Shown: piece after piece, positions 57,063 to 64,000 of the stretch
Numbering within the stretch: position 1 is the first letter of the stretch
Layout of the letters: every line of letters begins with the position of its first letter
Assembly: GCA_017744715.1 (NCBI GenBank)
Contig: JAGIAT010000014.1
Span: forward strand, 1 to 64,000
Direction of reading: 5' to 3'
Source: Niabella sp.
GTDB lineage: Bacteria > Bacteroidota > Bacteroidia > Chitinophagales > Chitinophagaceae
DNA: 64,000 nt
Program-made: the position numbers and the translations under genes
Notes under the pieces: model-generated
What the model was told of the DNA's origin: nothing
The model's database searches: none
The model's input: the letters and a program-made list of their open reading frames with translations, nothing else

Positions 57063-58205
57063 ATGAGCACAGCAAACACTTTCCGCATCGAAGTAAGCCA
57101 ATCCGTACTGGACGATCTGCAGGATCGCCTGCAAAAAACACGCTGGACCGACGAGCCCGCCGATGCCGGCTGGAACTATGGTACCAATCCCGCTTATCTC
57201 AGGGAGCTGGTGACCTACTGGCAAAAAGATTACGACTGGCGCCGCCACGAGGCTATGATCAATACGCTGCCCCATTTTAAGACGGAGATCGATGGCACCG
57301 GCATCCATTTCATCCATGTAAAAGGCAAAGGTCCCGATCCTAAGCCCCTGCTCCTGACCCACGGCTGGCCCGACAGCTTTTTACGCTTTTATAAAGTGAT
57401 CCCCATGCTCACCGACCCTGCCCGCTTTGGCGGCAGCGCAGACCAGTCTTTTGATGTCATTATTCCCTCTTTACCCGGCTTTGGCTTTTCGGATAAGGTG
57501 GCGCTCAATACTGACCAGGTTGCGACGCTTTGGACAAAGCTTATGACCGGTGTGCTGGGCTATGAGCAATACGTAGCGGCCGGTGGCGATATAGGCGCCA
57601 TCGTTACCAAATCGCTGGCCAACCAGCAGCCGGATCGTGTAAGCGCCATACACCTTACCGATGTAGGTTACCCCACGGGTCAGGAAGACTGGGCCACCAT
57701 GTCGGCGCCGGAGCAGGAATTTGGCCGCTACATACAGCAGTGGTGGTACACCGAAGGCGCTTATAACATGATCCAGTCTACCAAGCCGCAGACCCTGGGC
57801 TATGGCCTTAATGATTCGCCCGTGGGACTTGCTGCCTGGATACTGGAAAAATTTTACAGCTGGAGCGACAATGGCGGCAATATCGAATCCTGCTTTACCA
57901 AAGATGAGCTGCTTACCAATATCATGATTTACTGGGTCAGCGAGACCATCAATACTTCGGTACGCAGCTACCTGGAAAATGCACGTGCTGCCTGGTCCGG
58001 CACTCCATCACCATCGGCGCAATATGTGAAGACGCCTGCAGGAGTAAGCATTTTCCCGGCCGAGGCACCCATGCCGGTAGAATGGGCGCAGCGTATGGTC
58101 AACGTGCAGCGGTTTCATAAAATGGCTAAGGGCGGCCACTTCGCCGCATTGGAAGTACCGGAAGACTGGACTGGCGAGCTGCGCAGCTTTTTCTACAGCC
58201 TGTAG
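57063..58205 (+). CDS. Epoxide hydrolase (EHN-type)
   Basis: 380 residues. N-terminal EHN domain (FRIEVSQSVLDDLQDRLQKTRWTD...NYGTNPAYLRELVTYW) followed by an alpha/beta-hydrolase core: oxyanion HGWP (100-103), nucleophile Asp176 in GGDIGA and His in KGGHFAALE. It opens epoxides to diols in the cytosol. A CATCTTTG element lies 36 bases before the start. Same GC-rich block as the AraC regulator, which likely controls it. Confidence 0.93.
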   Translation: MSTANTFRIEVSQSVLDDLQDRLQKTRWTDEPADAGWNYGTNPAYLRELVTYWQKDYDWRRHEAMINTLPHFKTEIDGTGIHFIHVKGKGPDPKPLLLTHGWPDSFLRFYKVIPMLTDPARFGGSADQSFDVIIPSLPGFGFSDKVALNTDQVATLWTKLMTGVLGYEQYVAAGGDIGAIVTKSLANQQPDRVSAIHLTDVGYPTGQEDWATMSAPEQEFGRYIQQWWYTEGAYNMIQSTKPQTLGYGLNDSPVGLAAWILEKFYSWSDNGGNIESCFTKDELLTNIMIYWVSETINTSVRSYLENARAAWSGTPSPSAQYVKTPAGVSIFPAEAPMPVEWAQRMVNVQRFHKMAKGGHFAALEVPEDWTGELRSFFYSL

Positions 58206-58379
58206 CTGAGCCAATCTTTTACAGCAAGTCCCCGGTAAAGAAAAGCGAAGCACCGTTTTTCAAGCCGGGGACACTGGCATCATGCCTGGGATGAAGGCTG
58301 TTTTAATGCCACTGTTTTATTGCTGAGGCGCCCATTTTTCAGGGCGTACCCCTCCCGATAGCTATCGGGACCAGCGCTG
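58206..58379. other. Spacer with an 18-bp palindrome
   Basis: 174 bp between the epoxide hydrolase and the tandem array. It holds the perfect palindrome TCCCGATAGCTATCGGGA at 58353-58370, a motif abundant in some Bacteroidota genomes. No gene is seen. Confidence 0.6.
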
Positions 58380-59025
58380 CGCAAAGGATCCGCTAAGGCC
58401 ACAATGGTTATACAGCCAACACTTATATCGCTGCGCCTGGCGAACATTGCGAAACCCTTGCCCCCGTTGCGTTAAAAAAGGAACCCGGATCTGCGGGCTG
58501 TACACCGTTCAAAGAACTGAAGGAAATAAGATCATTAAAGCCTTCTTTGCAGTTCTGTAATACAGCTTTAACGCAATGCGCGCAAAGAATCCGCTAGGGT
58601 CGCAATGGCGATACAACCAACGCTATATCGCTGCGCCTGGCGAACATTGCGAAACCCTTGCGCCCGTTGCGTTAAAAAAGGGACCCGGATCTGCGGGCTG
58701 TATACCGTTCAAAGAACTGCAGGAAATAAGATCATTAAAGCCTCCTTTGCAGTTCTGTAATACAGCTTTAACGCAATGCGCGCAAAGAATCCGCTAAGGT
58801 CACAATGGTTATACAGCCAACACTTATATCGCTGCGCCTGGCGAACATTGCGAAAGCCTTGCGCCCTTTGCTGTTTTGTAGCAAAAGCTTAAACGCAAAG
58901 GCCGCAAAGAATCCGCTAAGGCCGCAATGGCTATACGGCTAACACTTATATCGCTGCGCATAGCGAACGTTGCGAAACCCTTGCGCCCCTCGCGTTAAAA
59001 AAGAACCGCGATCTGCAGCGAAGAT
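58380..59025. repeat. Tandem array of ~200-bp units (three full, one shortened)
   Basis: CGCAAAG.ATCCGCTA begins at 58380, 58581, 58781 and 58903; the first two steps are 201 and 200 bp, the last 122 bp because a middle segment is missing. Each unit carries TATATCGCTGCGCCTGGCG, ATTGCGAAACCCTTGCG and GTTGCGTTAAAAAA, and the full units also carry GATCTGCGGGCTGTA and AGAACTG. The TTGCG words recur at 9-11 bases and match those in the 37988-38685 array. Confidence 0.93.
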
Positions 59026-59045
59026 GACCTGTGTCCACCCCCCGC

Positions 59046-59138
59046 GTGTCATTTTTCTGCTGACACTATTTTGGGTGACACAAAGTTGTGTCAACCCGTT
59101 TTGTGTCATCGTAAAGCTGACACAGTTTTGTTTGACAC
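59046..59138. promoter_or_regulatory. Seven GTGTCA/TGACAC motifs at ~15-base steps
   Basis: GTGTCA or its complement starts at 59046, 59061, 59076, 59088, 59103, 59118 and 59133, i.e. steps 15, 15, 12, 15, 15, 15. The central pair makes a perfect 18-bp palindrome TGACACAAAGTTGTGTCA (59076-59093). It lies between the 200-bp array and the marR promoter, 122-205 bases before the -7 element. It could bind a dimeric regulator in phase or be another short-period repeat. Confidence 0.65.
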
Positions 59139-59259
59139 ACCCCTTACCGGGGGACACGCCCCCAAAAAAAAATCTCATAACCTCCTATTCATTTATGGCA
59201 GCTTCCTGTTAGTACGGCTTCCGCATCGCTTTTTTTGCCCGCTTTCCGAAAAATTATTT

Positions 59260-59286
59260 TATCTTTGTAACTAAGATAATCAGTTA
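59260..59286 (+). promoter_or_regulatory. marR promoter and operator candidate
   Basis: TATCTTTG (59260-59267) matches the -7 consensus exactly. It runs into an interrupted inverted repeat TAACT-aagataatc-AGTTA (59268-59286) that covers the expected transcription start, where an autoregulating MarR dimer would bind. Confidence 0.6.
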
Positions 59287-59297
59287 AGAAGATAAAA

Positions 59298-59750
59298 ATG
59301 ACAGACAAGGTTATACAGCTAAGAAAGCTCAGCCAGGCTTACGCCTATACCTCCATCCGTATGCACGAGGCCGTGGGGCGCAAGGCCGGGCTGTCGGGCA
59401 CCGACCACAAGTATCTCGGCTTCCTGCTGCAGAAAGGCCCTATGACGGCGGGCGAGCTGGCGGAAATTACGGGCCTTACCACCGGCGCGGTGACGGGCCT
59501 GGTAGACCGGTTTGAAAAGAAAAAGCTGCTGAAGCGGCAACCGGATAAGGCGGACCGGCGCAGGATCATCATCGTACCCAACGCCGATAAAATAAGGACC
59601 TTGCTGCAGCCCCTGTACCAGGACTTCCAGGATGATACCGACCGGCTTTTCGCCTCCTTTTCTGCCGCCGGGCTGAAGACTCTGGAAACGTACTTTGCAA
59701 AAGCGATCGACATGATGCAGCATAAAACAGATCAACTCAATCAAAAATAA
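59298..59750 (+). CDS. MarR-family transcriptional regulator
   Basis: 150 residues. Winged helix about 40-110: KGPMTAGELAEITGLTTGAVTGLVDRFEKKKLLKRQPDKADRRRIIIV, with the DxRxx wing. Regulators of this type usually repress a neighbouring drug-response gene and themselves. It ends four bases before the Arr-like gene, so the two form one operon. Strongly GC-rich. Confidence 0.95.
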   Translation: MTDKVIQLRKLSQAYAYTSIRMHEAVGRKAGLSGTDHKYLGFLLQKGPMTAGELAEITGLTTGAVTGLVDRFEKKKLLKRQPDKADRRRIIIVPNADKIRTLLQPLYQDFQDDTDRLFASFSAAGLKTLETYFAKAIDMMQHKTDQLNQK

Positions 59751-59754
59751 TCCG

Positions 59755-60498
59755 ATGGAATTTAACCCCAACAACCCCGTTATCCAACGCTGTATGCAGG
59801 GCCTGGACCTGGCAGAAAAAGGTCAGCCCGAAGCAGCAGCCCCGGCATTCCTGCAGGCATGGAATGAGGCCGGCAACGATTTTGAAAAATTTATTGCCGC
59901 ACATTTCATGGCGCGGTACCAGCAGGATACGCGCGACAAATTAACCTGGCTGCAAGCCGCTTTGCAGCATGGATTAAGCGTTAACAGCGATGCGGTGAAG
60001 AGCGCACTGCCCTCCCTGTATACCAATATGGCGCAGTGCTATGCAGCCCTGAACGATGCAGATAATGAAAAAAAATACCTCGGGCTGGCCGCATCGGCTG
60101 TTGAGCAATTGCCGGACAAAGGACCTTTTTATCATGGTACCCGGGCCGACCTGCAGGTGGGCGACCTGTTGGTAGCGGGCGGCGTATCCAATTACCAGAG
60201 CGATGTGGTCATGAACCATATTTACTTTACCGCCCTGGTCCATGGTGCGGGGCTGGCGGCTGCGCTGGCCAATAGCGGTGGACGCGAGCGGGTGTATATC
60301 GTGGAGCCTACGGGCAGCTTTGAAAATGATCCCAATGTAACGGACAAAAAGTTCCCGGGTAACCCCACCCGTTCCTACCGCAGCACGGCACCGCTGAGGA
60401 TCGTTGGCGAGGTAACCGAATGGGACCGGCTTACACCGGAGCAGCTGCGCCAGTGGCGGGAAAAGCTGGCGAATAACAAAGGGGAAATTATTAATTAA
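59755..60498 (+). CDS. arr: Rifampin ADP-ribosyltransferase (Arr-like) with N-terminal helical domain
   Basis: 247 residues. The C-terminal ~130 residues are the Arr fold: FYHGTRADLQVGDLL (His127), HIYFTALVHGAGLAAALA, RVYIVEPTGSFENDPNVTDKKFPGNPTRSYRS and APLRIVGEVTEW. It transfers ADP-ribose from NAD to rifampin. Known Arr proteins are ~140 residues; here an extra ~110-residue N-terminal domain of paired helices (CMQGLDLAEKGQPEAAAPAFLQAWNEAG, ALPSLYTNMAQCYAALNDADNEKKYL) looks TPR-like. Second gene of a marR-arr operon. Confidence 0.9.
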   Translation: MEFNPNNPVIQRCMQGLDLAEKGQPEAAAPAFLQAWNEAGNDFEKFIAAHFMARYQQDTRDKLTWLQAALQHGLSVNSDAVKSALPSLYTNMAQCYAALNDADNEKKYLGLAASAVEQLPDKGPFYHGTRADLQVGDLLVAGGVSNYQSDVVMNHIYFTALVHGAGLAAALANSGGRERVYIVEPTGSFENDPNVTDKKFPGNPTRSYRSTAPLRIVGEVTEWDRLTPEQLRQWREKLANNKGEIIN

Positions 60499-60535
60499 GA
60501 AGGCCGTGCGCCGCCTGGGGGAAAACCACTCCCAT

Positions 60536-61420
60536 TTAGTAGATCCTTTCCGCATCTTTCGGCAGCTGCTGTACATGCTGCATATAGGCTGTCACATTTT
60601 TATCCCAGTCTGCCGGATAAGTATAGCCCAATTTTGTAGCCACTGATTGCGCTGAAGTTCTAAAAAGATCCTGCATCGTGTATACAGCCTGCCAGATCTG
60701 TTGCAGATCAGCAACCGGGTAAGTGGCCTGCAGCTTTTCATACATGGCTGGTTCAAGGTAGCGCTGGTAATACTTTCCAAATTTGCCGGTGTTTACATTG
60801 AAGTTGTACCGGCAACCCACGTACCAGTCCATCATTTGCAGCAACGCACCGCGGATTACCTGGTTGATGAGCTCCTGGGCCAGGATCACCTCTTCCCTCC
60901 ACAGGCCTTTTGCCAAACCGGCATTGGTATACCAGAACTCATTGCAGCAATCGATGAAAGAGCGTTCTGTGGGCATTTGTACTACATAGCCGGCATCACT
61001 GGCGGGCGGAAGGGGGATGTTCTTAAAGAGTCCCGTTTTATCCCATAGCACCTTACAAAGACTGTCGCTGGTAAATTGCTTCAGCCGTTCAAAGGGTACC
61101 ATAGTGAGGTCGATGCGGTTGCCGTCTTTAAACTGTAACAGGTAAGAAAAAGCGCCCTCCAGTTCGGGTGACGGCGGATACAGTTCCATCGCTTCCGGCA
61201 GCTGCATGATCATCCGTTCACCAAATACATCTATCCAACTGTGGTCTTTCAGAAAAGAAGACAATTCTGCTACTACATAAATGATGTCAAAATCCTGGAA
61301 AATATCCGGCGTTACATTCGGATTGGAGCGCGATCCATCCTGTAATACCGCCAGTATCCGGGGATCCGTTGCCACCTCCAGTATTAATTCCATCATTTCC
61401 GTTTCGCTCCTGCTTATCAT
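60536..61420 (-). CDS. Aminoglycoside 6-adenylyltransferase (ANT(6)/AadE-like)
   Basis: 294 residues, full length for the family. Nucleotidyltransferase motif QDGSRSNP then PDIFQDFDIIYVV with the metal-binding acidic residues, NRIDLTMVPFERL carrying a third acidic residue, and a helical C-terminal domain (MMDWYVGCRYNFNVNTGKFGKYYQRYL). It transfers AMP to streptomycin-type aminoglycosides. Convergent with arr, 37 bases apart; base composition closer to the rest of the window than arr. Confidence 0.93.
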   Translation of the reverse strand: MISRSETEMMELILEVATDPRILAVLQDGSRSNPNVTPDIFQDFDIIYVVAELSSFLKDHSWIDVFGERMIMQLPEAMELYPPSPELEGAFSYLLQFKDGNRIDLTMVPFERLKQFTSDSLCKVLWDKTGLFKNIPLPPASDAGYVVQMPTERSFIDCCNEFWYTNAGLAKGLWREEVILAQELINQVIRGALLQMMDWYVGCRYNFNVNTGKFGKYYQRYLEPAMYEKLQATYPVADLQQIWQAVYTMQDLFRTSAQSVATKLGYTYPADWDKNVTAYMQHVQQLPKDAERIY

Positions 61421-61584
61421 AGTATTATGGTTTGTTCAAATGTAAAGATAATTTTTAGGAGGCGGATAACGACCGCCTTATACGGGCTTCGCTTCCTGAT
61501 GATCCATCCGGCATAGGAAACTGGCCGCCGTCACCGGCCATCATAATCGTACACAAGATCATTAAACGTTTGAAAGGGCTGCTC

Positions 61585-62430
61585 CTAACGCATGTTTTTT
61601 GAATGTTCCTTCAATAGCTCCAGTTCACTCCTGCTCAAACTGTCCATTCCTTTTTTATGGATCTTATCCAGGATCCGGTCGATCTCCTTCTGGGTGTTAT
61701 TTTTTTCTTCGTTGTAACGGTCCTCGATCGAGTAATTCTTATGATGTGTTTTAAACCAAAGATTGTCGATGATCAGCGTATGCGGATGTTTGATGATCAT
61801 CCAGATAAACGCTATTACCGGAACCATGATGACCAGGATGGTGATATAGTTTTGAATCGCTGCCGCCGGTTCCAATATTAAAGCTGCAAGCATACCCACC
61901 AGGGCACCGCCCAGGTGCGCATCATGTCCTACATTATTCCTCACCGACCGGATTCCATAAATGGAAAACAGTACATATAAAATCCCGTACAGCCAACCGG
62001 GAATAGAAAACGGAAGTCCGAAAAAACCAACTCCCATACCCGGAAAAAGAGCAATCGATGCAAAAATGATTCCGCAAATGGCTCCGGAAGCGCCTGCCGA
62101 GCTATAGCCACCATGGTGCCGGTGAATCAGGAGCGAAAGTAATCCGCCACCAATCAGTCCGGAAAAATAAATGACCAAAAATTGCAGCTCACCCAGGTTG
62201 TATTCGATCATCCCGCTAAAAGCATACAGACTGATCATATTAAAGATGAGGTGCACCCAGCCAATATGCAGGAATCCGGATGTAACCAGGCGTTTGTATT
62301 CTTTATTGACCAATATCTTATCTACCTCAAACTGATATTTGTTGAAAAATAACGGGTTGGTAAACCCTTTATAAGAAAAAAGAAGGTTCAGCAGGATCAG
62401 CAGGAGTCCAATAATTCCGGTATTTGTCAT
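61585..62430 (-). CDS. Rhomboid-family intramembrane serine protease
   Basis: 281 residues, six or more membrane helices. Catalytic Ser in SSAGASGAICG and His in HDAHLGGALVG; HIGWVHLIFNM gives the conserved oxyanion His/Asn. Cleaves membrane-spanning proteins within the bilayer. The C-terminal ~65 residues are a charged cytoplasmic tail (YNEEKNNTQKEIDRILDKIHKKG) typical of the Bacteroidota form. Confidence 0.94.
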   Translation of the reverse strand: MTNTGIIGLLLILLNLLFSYKGFTNPLFFNKYQFEVDKILVNKEYKRLVTSGFLHIGWVHLIFNMISLYAFSGMIEYNLGELQFLVIYFSGLIGGGLLSLLIHRHHGGYSSAGASGAICGIIFASIALFPGMGVGFFGLPFSIPGWLYGILYVLFSIYGIRSVRNNVGHDAHLGGALVGMLAALILEPAAAIQNYITILVIMVPVIAFIWMIIKHPHTLIIDNLWFKTHHKNYSIEDRYNEEKNNTQKEIDRILDKIHKKGMDSLSRSELELLKEHSKNMR

Positions 62431-62715
62431 GAGCAGGAGGTTTTATATCGTTGATGACTCAAAAATAGGCGAATGACTGCATTCATAAAAAGATCACCCA
62501 AATTTTTATCCCGGTAGCCGATACCCGCCCTTTTAAACCGATTTTATCATTGCGCTCCGTAATGATGCTTCTACCCCACCGCTGACGTTGATAAAAGATC
62601 ATCCGGTTTCTACTCAGATACAGGGCTTGTATATGCATTAAAATTTTCGTAAATTTATAACTGCGGCAGTCGTATTCCTGAACAATTTCTATTATACCCT
62701 TCAAAGCACGGCAAT

Positions 62716-63279
62716 ATGAAACGCAATCATTTCATTTCTGCGGTACTGGCCACCGTTCCCCTGTTTGCGTGGATGAATGCAAAAACAGCAACAATCCTGC
62801 AAACTATAAAGGGGTTTAAAGTGTCTTCCGGACAGGCCCGGTTTGGGATCCATTATAAAATGAAGGGAGTAACCCTCAACATGCTTGATATTAAAATATC
62901 GGGCAGAGACACCGGCGGCGGATTGGCTGTTTTTGAGCAAACCAGTTTAACTTACAAAGGCGGCCCGCCTCTGCATATACACCTGAACCAGGATGAATGG
63001 TTTTATGTATTGGAAGGGAAATACCGGTTCCAGGTGGGTGACGATCTATACGATATGAATGCGGGCGATACCATTTTTTTGCCCCGCCAGGTGCCTCATG
63101 CTTTTATCCAGCTTACTGAAAAAGCCAGGGTCATTGTTTCCTACTGCCCCGCCGGCCGTATGGAGGATTTCTTTGCGGTAACCAGCCAGTGGACAACTGC
63201 ACCTACCAGGGAAGCCATCGCCGGCGCTTTTGCAGATCATGAAATGAAAGTAGTGGGTCCACCGTTAAAAGCGGGGTAA
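62716..63279 (+). CDS. Cupin-domain protein with export signal
   Basis: 187 residues. N-terminal signal-like segment (FISAVLATVPLFAWMNAKT). Cupin motif 1 PPLHIHLNQDEWFYVLEGKYRFQVGD (two His, Glu, His-type metal site: HIH and E) and motif 2 NAGDTIFLPRQVPHAFIQL. Small metal-binding beta-barrel; quercetinase-like or sugar-binding roles are possible but not shown. Confidence 0.88.
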   Translation: MKRNHFISAVLATVPLFAWMNAKTATILQTIKGFKVSSGQARFGIHYKMKGVTLNMLDIKISGRDTGGGLAVFEQTSLTYKGGPPLHIHLNQDEWFYVLEGKYRFQVGDDLYDMNAGDTIFLPRQVPHAFIQLTEKARVIVSYCPAGRMEDFFAVTSQWTTAPTREAIAGAFADHEMKVVGPPLKAG

Positions 63280-63305
63280 GCTTCTGTATATGGCGGAGCC
63301 GATTT

Positions 63306-64000
63306 TTACTTCCAATCCTTAAGCGGAACAATCGTTGCATCTACCTTCGATACATTCTTTTCCGGAACCAACCGCACAACAAAGCGTTTGCTACTGCTTG
63401 CCGGCAGTTTCGTTTCAAAACCCACCAGCAGGGTGCCGGGGTTGGGGGCATCATAGTCATTAAGGGGTGCCGTGCTCCAGGTCTTTACGGTCACCGGCTG
63501 ATCGGCCAGGATCTGCATCCGGAGCGTTTTGCCGTTCTTTTTTAATACCACTTCACTGGATGATTTTATTTCCACATTTGCGGAAGTGAGCATGCGCCAC
63601 TGCATTGTTACGGGATGATTGCCGGTTTCGATCTCATCCTGTATCACCCCATACGCCTTATCCTTCAGAGCCACACCCCTTATCGCTTGTTTTACCTGTC
63701 CTTTATACACGGGTGACAGATCCGATTGGGCAAAACTGAACTCCGGATGGCTGCCATAACGTGTAATAGCCGTAACGCCTTCCATACGCTGCAAACTGTC
63801 ATCAAACGTAAGCGTACTGTGTGCATAATTGGTATACCGGAAAACGGTCCAGCGCTGGGAGTTTTGTGTGCGTTGCCAGATATTCAGGCCTTTTGATTCC
63901 AGTGACTCATAGTTCTGCATACCAAAATCCATTCCCCAACGCACACCATCCGCCTCAAACACAAAGGAGCCTTCATCCATATGGGCGTGGTTCACAAAGG
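63306..64000 (-). CDS. Heparinase II/III-like protein, C-terminal part (cut by window end)
   Basis: The frame continues past 64000, so the 5' end is missing; a GTG at 63995 that reads as a start is actually internal (FVNHAHMDEGSF). The motif NHAHMDEGSFVFEADGVRWGMDFG is the conserved heparinase II/III beta-sandwich block, with a His and nearby Asp/Glu that contribute to metal binding or catalysis. The rest is the C-terminal beta-sandwich (VTMQWRMLTSANVEI, GTLLVGFETKLP). Polysaccharide lyase acting in the periplasm; substrate not known. Confidence 0.88.
   Translation of the reverse strand, partial: FVNHAHMDEGSFVFEADGVRWGMDFGMQNYESLESKGLNIWQRTQNSQRWTVFRYTNYAHSTLTFDDSLQRMEGVTAITRYGSHPEFSFAQSDLSPVYKGQVKQAIRGVALKDKAYGVIQDEIETGNHPVTMQWRMLTSANVEIKSSSEVVLKKNGKTLRMQILADQPVTVKTWSTAPLNDYDAPNPGTLLVGFETKLPASSSKRFVVRLVPEKNVSKVDATIVPLKDWK

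Noticed and set aside
58576-59274. Reading frames across the 200-bp array and GTGTCA cluster
   Set aside because: Low-complexity products generated by the repeats; overlapping on both strands.

Overview
The window looks like the chromosome of a Bacteroidota bacterium, most likely family Chitinophagaceae (Niabella-like; the genus is a guess). The grounds are repeated -7 promoter elements of the form TAnnTTTG, an extended NusB of about 310 residues next to a DUF1573 lipoprotein and YajC, a TonB receptor with a CarboxypepD_reg-like domain, an HYC_CC_PP protein, many SPI/SPII signal peptides, and eukaryote-type NADP isocitrate dehydrogenase. No rRNA, tRNA, CRISPR array, transposase or phage gene was recognised.

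Layout. 0-5.3 kb: secreted glycoside-hydrolase-like protein, alkaline phosphatase, winged-helix protein. 5.4-6.7 kb: a ~197-bp tandem array. 6.7-16 kb: isocitrate dehydrogenase, Crp-like regulator, RlpA-like protein, SNF2 helicase, class II aldolase, a kinase-fold-like unknown protein and an amphipathic LEA-like protein. 16-20 kb: a metal-linked TonB receptor with an N-terminal HMA domain and its HYC_CC_PP partner. 20-25.5 kb: core genes coaE, yajC, DUF1573, nusB and groES-groEL. 25.5-34.5 kb: acetyltransferases, an ABC-F ATPase with one degenerate ATP site, a C1 peptidase, then a sugar/ester cluster (beta-propeller lipoprotein, two Gfo/Idh/MocA oxidoreductases, esterase). 34.5-37.3 kb: DUF488 and a two-gene radical-SAM/DUF4130 DNA-metabolism operon behind a 27-bp palindrome. 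37.9-38.7 kb: a ~185-bp tandem array. 38.7-46.4 kb: lipoproteins, TauE exporter, beta-helix surface protein, a 1.1-kb gene-free stretch with a candidate small RNA, LytTR regulator, intradiol-dioxygenase/thioredoxin-like fusion, and a Crp-like regulator.

47.2-51.8 kb holds the most interesting system: a divergent WYL regulator and a tight three-gene operon encoding a bacterial Hen1 RNA 3'-terminal 2'-O-methyltransferase, a nucleotidyltransferase RNA ligase, and a T4-type kinase/HAD-phosphatase. Together these can heal, methyl-mark and seal broken RNA. An 18-bp inverted repeat sits between the divergent genes and a perfect 11-bp-stem terminator ends the operon.

51.8-64 kb: serine beta-lactamase-like hydrolase, small metabolic genes, then a visibly GC-richer block (AraC regulator plus epoxide hydrolase; MarR regulator plus an Arr-type ADP-ribosyltransferase with an extra N-terminal helical domain) split by a ~200-bp tandem array and a cluster of GTGTCA motifs. 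It is followed by an ANT(6)-like aminoglycoside adenylyltransferase, a rhomboid protease, a cupin, and the C-terminal part of a heparinase II/III-like protein cut by the window edge.

Across the window, intergenic DNA carries at least six families of short words repeated every ~8-12 bases, as solitary copies, inverted pairs, or assembled into 185-200-bp tandem arrays.
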